Positions 48,440 through 58,002 of a DNA stretch of 64,000 nucleotides are shown here, piece by piece. The notes under the pieces were generated by a model. The model was not told where the DNA came from. It saw only the letters and a program-made list of their open reading frames with translations, and did no database searches. The translations under genes were made by a program, and so were the position numbers. Where the stretch lies: contig JAAXNY010000001.1 of the NCBI GenBank assembly GCA_013420905.1, forward strand, positions 3,038,001 to 3,102,000, given 5' to 3'. This DNA is from Collybia mongolica (lineage: Eukaryota > Basidiomycota > Agaricomycetes > Agaricales > Clitocybaceae). Within the stretch, counting starts at the first letter, position 1. Each line of letters opens with the position of its first letter.

Positions 48440-49986
48440 ATGGCTACCATTCAAACGCTCCCCATAACTGCACCTCCTTTGCCAGATCGTTATGTTGCGC
48501 CAGTAGCATCTTCTAGTTCCCGACTCTCTTCTCCTCATCCGAGTGGCCACCGAACCCTTCTCCCAGTTGGATCTGCACACCTCAACTACCTTCGTCTGGC
48601 TTTGCACCATGCTCACGATTTCTCATCTTTTGACGAGCGCCTGAATGCCGAGCGCGCCGTGAAGGAGAAACTTCTCGCTGCGGAGGGTGATGCGGAAGAC
48701 GATCTCGGTGTTGGTGATGAGGAAGAGTCTTCAGAGCTTTTGGCGCTCGATCCGAAGGAATGGAAGGTGTTTTCTCGAGATCTTTTCCTACCGGGGGCCG
48801 CTGAACTTATTCAATCCCATGACTCATTCATTTAGAAACAAGATCACTATGCCGTCTTAGGCCTTTCAAAATTCAGATACACGGCGACCGCTGATCAGAT
48901 TAAGATCGCTCGTACGCCGAATTTCTTCTATGTATCTCACCAATCACCCTTATTTGCTGCCACAGACCGTAAGAAAGTACTTAAACATCACCCCGACAAA
49001 AAAGCTTCCACTACAACTACTGAAGCACCGTCTACTATCTTGGGTCTTAACACCAATCAAAACACGAACGACGATGCATTCTTCAAGTGCATTCAGAAGG
49101 CCCACGAAGTTCTCACCAACGCTGAGAAACGCCGCCAATTTGACTCTGTTGATCCTGAGTTTTTGGAAATGGAGGAAGACCTCACCAGGATAACTGCGGC
49201 TGAGTTTAAAGTACGCTCTAATCTGTTCTCTGTGAATTAGCCATTTATATATATTCAGGCAAAAAATAAAGATTTCTTCAAAACTTTCGCCCCCATATTC
49301 ACACTCTATCAGCGTTTCTCCCGAGCCCAGCCTGTACCCGGTTTAGGGGGCATTGACGCAACCAAGGGGGAAGTCGAGGGCTTTTACGACTTTTGGTATA
49401 ATTTCGACAGCTGGAGAAGTTTTGAATGGTGGGACAAAGAGGTGAACGAGGGTAGTGACAGGTAAATCTTCTATTTTGCTGTTTGCCGTCTTGTGACACC
49501 ACAAATCCAGCCGTGATGATAAACGTTACACTGAGAAGAAAAACAAGTCTGAACGTGCCCGGAGAAAGAAGGAAGATATCGCAAAGTTGCGTGGACTGGT
49601 CGACCTCACTCTCAGGTGAATTTTACGCGCTATACTGCGTTCGTTTGAATGCAACTTAAAATGTACAGTCTTGATCCTCGCATCAAAATGATCAAACAGA
49701 AAGAAAAGGAGGCGCGCGAAGCAAAAAAGGCCGCTGCAGCGGGCCCTGGCAAACCCGGCAAGAAAACTAAGGCGCAAGAGGAAGAAGAGAGGAAACTGAA
49801 GGAAGAGGAGGATAGAAAGAAAGAAGAGGAAGAGAAGGTTCCTCCCATGCGTTCTTGATGACGTCATCATACTCACATGTTCAATTCCAGGTTGCACGTG
49901 CAGAGGCAAAGAAACAAAAAGCTGCTGCCGCCAATGCTGCCAAAAAGGCGAGGAGGCAGCAACGGGCTGCTGAGGAGGTTGCATAA
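48440..49986 (+). CDS. ZUO1: Zuotin, J-protein of the ribosome-associated complex
   Basis: Hsp40 that binds ribosomes near the tunnel exit and, with Ssz1, stimulates the Hsp70 Ssb on nascent chains. ATG 48440 (MATIQTLPITAPPLPDRYV) starts a Zuotin N-terminal region. Spliced WK|KQDHYAVLGLSKFRYTATAD and A|HRKKVLKHHPDKKAS give a J domain with an intact HPD. The zuotin-homology domain follows: KCIQKAHEVLTNAEKRRQFD, KNKDFFKTFAPIFTLYQRFS, EGFYDFWYNFDSWRSFEWWD, then RDDKRYTEKKNKSERARRKK and LRGLVDLTLSLDPRIKMIK. A long Lys/Glu/Ala charged helix ends at TAA 49986 (RQQRAAEEVA). The C-terminal four-helix bundle of yeast Zuo1 is not visible after it, so the protein is about 80 residues short at the C terminus, or a 3' exon was missed. 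Confidence 0.9.
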
Positions 49987-50347
49987 ATCTTGTAATCTTT
50001 TACAGCTGTACACCATTAGTTAATCGATATCGTGGTCTGTCATTGCTGTCAACTGCCGATCAGGGACGACGACCATGCGACTTGCTATTCATTTCTTCTT
50101 CGAGTACATACTCCAACCCACGGCCGCCCGGTCTTTTTTTCAAGGCAACACGCCTGATTCTCACGACCACCCTGACAATAAAAGACGGATGCTATTGCCA
50201 GTGTTGCTGTAAACATTTAAGCCCTTCCGTGTCACCTAATACTTCGTCGGCTTGGCTTATAAATAACATGAACCAGGCTTGAGTAACTTTCTAGGCTGAG
50301 TATCTTTTTACGGGCCTCTTTGTTACACTGTCACAGAGACGCTTTAG
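49987..50347. other. Intergenic between zuotin and DUF6533 paralog 2
   Basis: No coding exon recognised, including when searched for a missing zuotin C-terminal exon. A 79-codon open frame is present without motif. Confidence 0.5.
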
Positions 50348-51608
50348 ATGGGGTCTCTCTTCTTCCGGAATTGTTTAATCTGTTAAGTCTATTTTACAGT
50401 TTTATGAATGGTCCCTGAACTAATTACATCGTGCTGGCTCAGTCGCAGCAACTGCGTGTTTAATCTGGGATGCCTTTCTAAATCTTAGTGATGAATGCAA
50501 ATATATCTGGAGGTGAGCGATATGATGAAAATCAGCATAGATCCATCTGGAAGCATCCGCTCAATGTAGAGGTTCCAGGACTATGGTGAAGTCGATATAT
50601 GTATTTTCTCGGTGGTTTGGTATGATAATGCAGATATATGGTATCCTAACATATAGGGTGACGTAGCTCAGTGTACTAAATATCTATTTCTAGAATCAAC
50701 TGTGTTTGGATATCAAGCTCGGCACTTTCTCACTCGGAATTACAACCGGAAACTTGCAAACGATGGTTTGGCGTTCAGACTTTGACCTTCGTGACACTAC
50801 TAAGTGCTCTCGAGGTTACTCTGGCTCTGAGAGGTTGGATAGTTCCGTTCACTCTCCACAGTTCATGCTCATGAATATTATTCTATAAGTTTTTGCGCTT
50901 TACAACCAAGACTGCAAGATCGGTATTTTCCTCATCTTCATTGTATCGGGGGCATTTGTCGTGTCAATAATTTTCGGAGTCCTCACTCTTCGCGCCCTCG
51001 ATTTTGACGGGACTTGCAGCGCCCCTAGTTCTCCACGCGAAGCGGCTTACTTCAGGTGACTTATGCTTCTCGTAAGCGTGTCATTGGTCTCAATCCAACC
51101 CTTCTAGTGCAGTCGTGATCTTCGTTCATGGCGTGATGTGGGTTTTAACCGTTCATAAGAGAAATACCGGTTCTCGCGGCAGCTTCACAAGGGTTCCCAT
51201 CGTTCGCCTCATGATCCGCGATGGAGCCTGGGTCTTTATTGTTGTGTGCTGTAAGCAATCCCCCGACAACCCGCGCCACCCACAGTTAATACTATTTAAG
51301 CTATGATCATGACCATCACGCCATATTCTTTTGTGATAAATGTAGCGGCCCATATCATATATCCGTATGTGGCCCTCTTCTACTAGCCGTTTTGCGTAGC
51401 ACTGATGTTGATTACAGTTGGCCTACCACCTTGATGTCCATTTTTGTGCGTCCATCGGATTCGCGACCCCCGATTTTCGTTTATAATTAAACAACCATAA
51501 TAGATCTGCCGCCTGATACTTAACATGCAACACCTGAAGACAGATGCCGCAGACACCGAGCCTGAGTTGACGTCATGTATCAATCTTAGTTTAGTGAATA
51601 CGTTATAA
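50348..51608 (+). pseudogene. DUF6533 membrane protein, paralog 2, with damaged splice sites
   Basis: Same exon plan as paralogs 1 and 3: MGSLFFRNCLI; AATACLIWDAFLNLSDECKY-IWR; VKSIYVFSRWFGMIMQI; NCVWISSSALSHSELQPETC...FGVQTLTFVTLLSALEV; FALYNQDCKIGIFLIFIVSG; AVVIFVHGVMWVLTVHKRN; MIMTITPYSFVINVAAHIIY; WPTTLMSIF; ICRLILNMQHLKTDAADTE; stop TAA 51608. Two anomalies: at the third intron the donor position (50636) reads AT instead of the GC/GT of the paralogs, with no in-frame substitute found; and at the acceptor ending 51285 the frame meets TAA after four codons, which is avoided only if an acceptor 15 nt further (ending 51300) is used. Probably decaying, though mild; it could still be expressed with altered splicing. 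Confidence 0.65.
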
Positions 51609-52373
51609 CATACCCTGTGGGAGGTGACGACACACGTAGATATGTATAAAGCTAATTCACTATGAGTTCTTTCCATAAAGATAACGCTGCGGTTAGGCGA
51701 GTGTATAGAAAAGGGACCATTTCGCAATAAAAATATTTGCAACACGATGATTCAAGTCCTGCTCCCCCGGCTCTTGTACTGGTCGATCGGGCCGCCGGGG
51801 TCGGAGACTATACGGAGTACATCTTGTTTATAAATCTGTGATCTGTGATTTACATAGTATGCTCGCGGCTCAGCTCAGGTCTCAGGGCGCGTGTAGATGA
51901 GAGAAGATCCGCCCCTGGCTCGGAATCAAGGGTCTGATTAGCGCCGAATTTCAGACATCAACCAAATTGAAGCACTTGGCATTTGTATGTTGGGTGTCGA
52001 TATGATCATAAAGGAGTGACTGTGTATCGCCATAGAGGAAAAATAGAGGCAGTTTGGGAGACTATATAACTTGGATGAATGATCAACGCTCCAACAGCCT
52101 CGGGTGATCCACGGGCCAAGCCTACACTGATCCAGTTCTCACCCTTCTCACGGCTGCCCTTTCTTGGTGATGCCGAGCCAGATTCTAACAAATCTGAAAA
52201 AAATCAAGTAGTATGTAACACAACCAAAAACAATCATGATGCCTGTGACAACGTTTATGTCCTTCAAATTCGCAGTGTCCACCTCCGCTCACCATGTGCC
52301 AGGCCTGAGTGTCCCAGTCCATTCCGGTCCAATCGTTATACAATTAAGCGTCAAACTGGACTTTGAAGTTTAA
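51609..52373. other. Intergenic between DUF6533 paralogs 2 and 3
   Basis: 765 bp without supported gene; contains the upstream region of paralog 3. A GC-rich patch near 51,770-51,800 has no recognisable function. Confidence 0.5.
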
Positions 52374-53654
52374 ATGGTGTCGCGCGATCTGCTCTTGCGC
52401 AATTGCATAATACGTTGAGTTATTTCTACGTTTACCAGCGTGCGCGCGTTCTAATTCTCCTGCATCGGAGATTACTAGTCTCGGCAACGACATGTTTGGT
52501 ATGGGATTTTCTACTCAATTTCAGTGATGAACATAAATATATATGGAGGTGGGTTTGACGGATCGTAATCGATGCAGATCATGTCATGTATCTCTTCATC
52601 GCAGAAAGCCTTGGACAGTGGCGAAGGTTAGCTATGTTTTTTCTCGGTGGTTCGGCATGACCGTACAAATGTCAGTACCATCAACGCATTTAATGTCACG
52701 TAAAGTGGACTCAACGGCCTTTCTAGAGTTAATTGTGTTTTGGTCTTGAGTCCAATATTCTCCCATTCGCAACTACAACCAGATATTTGTAGACAGTGGT
52801 TTGGTTTTCAGACCTTCACCGGCTCCTGTCTGTTGAGCGCTCTCGCGGTCGTACTGGCTCTGAGAGGTTAGTAAAATTCATTTGATATATTTTCACGTTT
52901 GCATGTTGACAGAAATGCTTCGGATCAGTATACGCGCTCTACCACCAAAACCGCAGGATTGGTATTCTCCTCACTGTTATCTTGTCCAGTGCCTTTATTA
53001 CTTCGGTAGTTCTTGGCTTCCTCACCATCCGTGCCCTTCAATTCCACGAGAACTGTAGTGCCCCTACACCTCCAAAAGAAGCGGCTTACTTCAGGTTTTC
53101 GCTCTTCCCTCGGATATAGCACTCATCTGATATTTGTACTTATAGTGCGCTTGTGATTACTGTCCACAGCATAATGTGGTTTTTGACGGTTCACAAGAGA
53201 AATGTTGGCTTTCGCGATGGAACAAGAATTCCCATCATTCGTCTCATTTTACGCGATGGAGCATGGGTCTTCATTGCTGTGTGTTGTAAGTAATACACGC
53301 ATACCTCGACTCTCATGCTGACCACAGTTGGAATTCTCCCCAGCCATGTTGACGGCGATGGTACTATATTCGTTTACGATAGTTGTTGCAGCTCATGTAC
53401 TATTTCCGTATGCCTGTCTTCACCTTCTGTTACCGGTCATGCTAACACTAACATGATAATAGCTGGCCCATCACAATGACATCCATATTCGTGCGTTATT
53501 CTAGCTACCCCGGCAGTATATAACGCATTATCAAATCACATTTTCACAGACCTGCCGCCTCATTTTAAACATGCAACGGCTGAAGGTTGATGACCCACAA
53601 GTGTATCCCGAGTTGACGTCGTATATTGATGTCGGTTTATCTCGCGTTGAATGA
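52374..53654 (+). CDS. DUF6533-domain multi-pass membrane protein, paralog 3
   Basis: Intact member of the trio; no biochemical role is known for the family. Exons: MVSRDLLLRNCII; LSATTCLVWDFLLNFSDEHK-YIWR; KPWTVAKVSYVFSRWFGMTV; NCVLVLSPIFSHSQLQPDIC...QWFGFQTFTGSCLLSALAVV; VYALYHQNRRIGILLTVILS...FLTIRALQFHENCSAP; ALVITVHSIMWFLTVHKRNV...LILRDGAWVFIAVC; MLTAMVLYSFTIVVAAHVLF; SWPITMTSIF; TCRLILNMQRLKVDDPQVYP. Stop TGA 53652-53654. All introns are GT-AG and all junctions keep frame. It shares the closest sequence with paralog 2 (RNC[LI]I start, EAAYFS, VHKRN, RDGAWVFI), so the 50-53.7 kb pair is the younger duplication. Confidence 0.87.
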
Positions 53655-55014
53655 GTACCTTTAACGCCCATCAATGAGATCCTTAACTGCTGTCAAGGCC
53701 ATCTGTTTGTCGAGTCATTCCTCGGACTCTTGTATGTATATCCTCACATTCAATCCTCGTACCTAAAGGTAATGTCTTTGTTATCCAGGCACAATATGTG
53801 ACAGACATAAGATTGGATGAGAACGTTGACAATCCACTACCGATAGTTATCTCTTGTAATTATCAAGAACTGACCCGCTTTCGAACGGGGGGAATGGTAT
53901 CAGAGTTATTGACTGCTAGAACGGAGTGTGTCTTATATAAGTTGATCAGTCTTTTGCCCCGGCTGGTCTCCCTGAGCTCTGCAGACCCCATCAACTCACT
54001 TTTACCATGGCCGTGTACAATGCAAGGTTCACCTTCTCGAAAAGCTGATACCCTATTTTATGTCAAACTTTGATGTTTTGGCAGCAGAGCTTCTTCCAAT
54101 TCTCTAGGCCAGTTCTTTCTAAAATTTCAAATACAAACACATTTCTGGCTAGAATTGTTCAGATTCAATGAAGGAAGAGCCCTGCGGCTCCTGATTGATC
54201 TGACTGAGAACTTGTCCACTCCATGGATAGTCAGCGTCTAAGTTCACGATCCGAGCCAGAAGCTACCAGCTCTCTAGAAGACGAAAGGGGGTTAGGAGCG
54301 CCTTGAGTCGGGCAGCACCAGACCTATCCCATGTAGCAATATTACCTAGCGCTTTTGCCATGTATGTTTAAACCCATGCAAGTGGACTGAACTAATGAGG
54401 AATGATCCGTAGAACATATGACAAGGACAATTGTGCCAGACGGAAAAGGACCGTCTTGGACAAGGCCAGTTAGTGTAGGCTCGTGATCGTTTGATAGATT
54501 TTCCAATGCCTAAGGCTAACGATATAGGTCGAGAAGATTACTGTAGGGTGTGATATTGTGGTCCCACGGATGTAAAATGTGTGTATCAGAGTGAAGGCTC
54601 TATGTAGTAATGCAAATGCGTCGAATCGATACTGTGATGATCGTTGCAGCCCAAAGATATGTTAAAACCTATGCGACAGATTATCGATACTAGACATACC
54701 TTAAATTTTCAGTATCATCAGGCAATCTTACCTTTGTTGAAATGTCGAGACTTGGAATGTAACTTCTGGTCGTGATATCGTGTATCAAATATTCTTCCCA
54801 TTGTGATTTTGCGTATGCTCCTGGAGCACCTACTAGGAGTCCTCAGTCCTGTCAAAAGTAATCTGTGAAAAGCTGCTTACCAAGACAGTCAAGATCCGTT
54901 TATGTAGCACGACAACGCACCCACGCCTCCAACCGTGTCGGCTCCAAGTTCGACATTTATAAACCCTCGATGTGATTGGCTTTATTGTCATATTTTGATT
55001 CTGGGCTTCCATTC
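53655..55014. other. Intergenic, nothing recognised
   Basis: 1.36 kb between the DUF6533 gene and HMG-CoA lyase. A 91-codon frame (53798-54073) lacks motifs. The right end must hold the HMG-CoA lyase promoter. Confidence 0.5.
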
Positions 55015-56278
55015 ATGTTTTTCTCTCAAACGTCGAGGCGCACTCTGCGTACACTGCCGGGGCAAGCATGTAAGGCATGGCCTCGTCCGTTTAGAAGGAC
55101 CTTTGCCACGGAGCCAGCAGTTAACAACTTGGTTAATATCGTGGAGGTTGGACCGCGAGATGGCCTCCAAAATGAAAAAGGCGTCATTCCTATTGAGGTC
55201 AAGGTGGAGCTAATCAATCGGCTTGCAAGGGCTGGAGCACAGAATATTGAAACAGGCAGTTTCGTGAGCCCTAAATGGGTGCCCCAGGTAAGTAAGAACA
55301 AGTCATAGGGTGATTCCTGATCAATTATTCAGGGTAGATGGGTGGTACATCTGAAGTAATACAAAAAATGGAGCGACTGCCCAATGTCCATTATGCGGTT
55401 CTTGTACCCAACCAGAAAGGGTTGGACAACCTTTTCTCGCTTTTATCTCATTCTACAGCCACACCACCACTCTCAGATGAAATCTCTATCTTTACTGCCG
55501 CGACAGATGCTTTCAACCGTGCAAATACGAACACAACAGTTACTGAGTCTTTAGCACGGCTTGAGCCTGTGGCACGAGCTGCGTTGGATCGTGGCCTCCG
55601 GGTACGTGGTTACGTTAGCGTTGCCATTGCGTGTCCGTACTCTGGTCAAGTCGATTATACACGTGTGAGAGAGGTTGCGAAAGCGTTAGCAGATATGGGG
55701 TGTTATGAGATTAGCCTAGGAGATACGGTGGGTAAAGGCACACCAGACACGGTCTCGGCGATGATAGAGGAAGTCAAGAAGAGTGTTCCTGTAGAAAAGC
55801 TTGCTGTGAGCTTCTTCATCTTTACTTGTTAAGAAATTTTGCTTAAACAAGGCGTCGTCTCCCTAGGGCCATGTGTGTCTACTTTTTTGGTTTCACTAGC
55901 GTAGCCTACTGACTCATCAACTAGTTCCACGACACATACGGCACAGCCATTGCCAACGTATTTGCTGCCCTCGCGGGAGGTGTCAGAACAATAGACGCGT
56001 CCGTCGGTGGATTGGGAGGGTGTCCATATTCCCCAGGCGCAACCGGCAATGTCGCTACCGAGGATGTTCTATATGCGCTCCGTGGCTCGCAGTACAAAGT
56101 GGCGGGATCCGAATATGGGAACGGGACAATAGATTTGGAAAAGATGGTTGGTATTGGGTGGTGGATCAACGAGAAACTCGGTAGGGAGAGTATCAGCCGC
56201 GCAGGGAGAGCAATACGCGCCTCCATCACTCGGGAAGCTGAATTGGCGAAGAAGGATAGCATGAAGGCAAAGTTATAA
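55015..56278 (+). CDS. HMGCL: Hydroxymethylglutaryl-CoA lyase, mitochondrial
   Basis: EC 4.1.3.4: cleaves HMG-CoA to acetoacetate and acetyl-CoA in leucine catabolism. ATG 55015 opens an Arg-rich, acid-free targeting peptide ([17 protein letters not shown]). The HMGL-like TIM barrel shows [14 protein letters not shown] (metal Asp and catalytic Arg), [40 protein letters not shown], the metal-binding HFHDTYG and the signature [22 protein letters not shown] with the catalytic Cys. The Gly-His of GHFHDTYG comes from a 6-nt microexon (55867-55872) between two introns. The C terminus stops at TAA 56278 without the peroxisomal tripeptide CKL of the animal enzyme. Full-length otherwise. An in-frame upstream ATG at 54976 is less likely. 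Confidence 0.93.
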
Positions 56279-56534
56279 ATCTCAGTGATGGCTTAGGAGT
56301 GAAATTTTCTGGTTGGCTATTAAATCATAACCCCCCTTTGCATATCCACTTCTATATTACCCTTTAGGTTTTTGGGTGGCTCATCAGACTGTTTCCATAT
56401 GTTCATTCCGGCTTCCGGCGAGTACAGAGCCCGATGCCTACCCGAGCTTTGCCCAGGGTAAGGCAAACGCCCATCAAGGAAAAGAGTCATATGTATTTGG
56501 ATATATCGCACAACCCGACGACGTCGCACATACC
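56279..56534. other. Short intergenic spacer
   Basis: 256 bp between HMG-CoA lyase and the alpha/beta hydrolase; an in-frame extension upstream of 56535 is open but carries no conserved sequence. Confidence 0.5.
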
Positions 56535-57892
56535 ATGGCGTTGAGTACGCAGTCCTACGTCTTTGACCCACGACCCCATTACCCTCTACTTATCCCAGCG
56601 AAACGTTACTGGAAATCTGAGTCTCCATATCTTGAGGATCCCAATGCACTTACTTTGATATTCACGCACGGAACAGGATTTCACAAGGAGCAATGGGAAC
56701 CTACAATAGATGATTTGTATGAACTACTTGGAAATAACCAGGGAGTTAAAATTCGGGAGATGTGGGCAATTGAATGCCCAAACCACGGAGACGGAGGAAT
56801 CTTGAACGAGGAGGTGTTGAAGTGGGGCTATGATCCTACGTGTAAGCCCTGTTACATCACTGACCATCTATTGCTTTTTCGCCTTATACATTTTTTACAT
56901 TGAAGTCAGCTGGGAAGAATATGCCAGAGCTATTCACCTTTTCCTGTCGGGATATGGAACTGGTGTCGACGTTGATTTCAATACTCGCAAGTTAGTAGGC
57001 ATCGGACATTCCATGGGAGCGGTCTGTCTGTAAGTATCTCTGAGGTTTCTGTGATTCTGTGCTGACACAGAGACAATACAATTCAGGACACTCTCGATGA
57101 ATTATTTTCCATCTTTGAAATTTGAATCGCTGATATTGTGTGAACATATGACTCTGGGCCAAAAATATTCAGGGAAAACATCAAGCACGCTCACCAAGGG
57201 TGCTGTCAATCGCCGCGACATCTGGCCTTCACGCGAGGAAGCCTATAAGCTCCTGAAAGCCAGACCTGCATGGAAAGCATGGGACGATAGAGTCTTGAAA
57301 ATATTTGTGGTAAGTCGTAGCATAATCCACTACCTTAAGTCTGATATCTCTTTCAGAAAGACGGTATGCGGCCTCTACCTACTGCTGACTATCCGGATAA
57401 GATGGAAGGTGTGACCCTCAGATGTAGTCGAATTCAAGAAACCGTATGTCGTTATTTATATTTGTGAAAAATTTGCCCCTCTAAAATCATGGCCCTTAGG
57501 CTTGCTACCGAGATCCGTTGGGCACACCGAGGGCCTATGGTATCCTTGGAGATATTGTGAAGCGCTTACCTGTGCACATGATATACGGGGCCATAGACGA
57601 TTACATGTAAGCCTCATTATATGAATATGTAGTCTTCGCTGGTACACACCAATGGCAGGCCGCGAGAAGTGAAAGATGATGTCGTGAATGTCGCTGCAGG
57701 TGGAGAGCACAATTTAGCTTCCTTGGCAAGGGTCGAGGGTGCGGGCCATTTGGTGAGCCATACACTGTTCCAAACCAGGGTAGATTACTGAGGGTTTTGA
57801 AGATTATACAAATGAATCCTCGGGGGGTTGCGGAGAAGATTTTTGATGCATTGAAGATTATAAGCCATTCACAATCTCAAGCAAAGTTGTGA
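56535..57892 (+). CDS. Alpha/beta hydrolase-fold protein
   Basis: Serine hydrolase of the AB-hydrolase-1 group, substrate unknown. ATG 56535 (MALSTQSYVFDPRPHYPLL). Visible elements: oxyanion-side LTLIFTHGTGFHKEQWEP, acidic ECPNHGDGG, the nucleophile elbow GIGHSMGAVCL (Ser), a lid region (GKTSSTLTKGAVNRRDIWPS, LLKARPAWKAWDDRVLKIF), the acid-bearing HMIYGAIDDYMP and the terminal His in EGAGHL. After the last intron the C-terminal helix reads MNPRGVAEKIFDALKIISHS and stops at TGA 57892. Six or so short introns. No signal peptide or membrane segment, so cytosolic or peroxisomal. It ends 110 bp from the convergent caspase-like gene. Confidence 0.85.
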
Positions 57893-58002
57893 TGGTCTCC
57901 TACGTGCACAAGTCAAATGCAAGTTGCCTCATCACAAAAACCGCCATCATTTATATCAGGGAGGTGGGGGGGTGTAGTGTGTGTAGAAATGTGCTAAAGA
58001 AA

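Noticed and set aside
51297..51299. TAA as proof of death for DUF6533 paralog 2
   Set aside because: An alternative acceptor ending at 51300 bypasses it in frame, so this stop alone is not decisive; the lost donor at 50636 is the stronger evidence.
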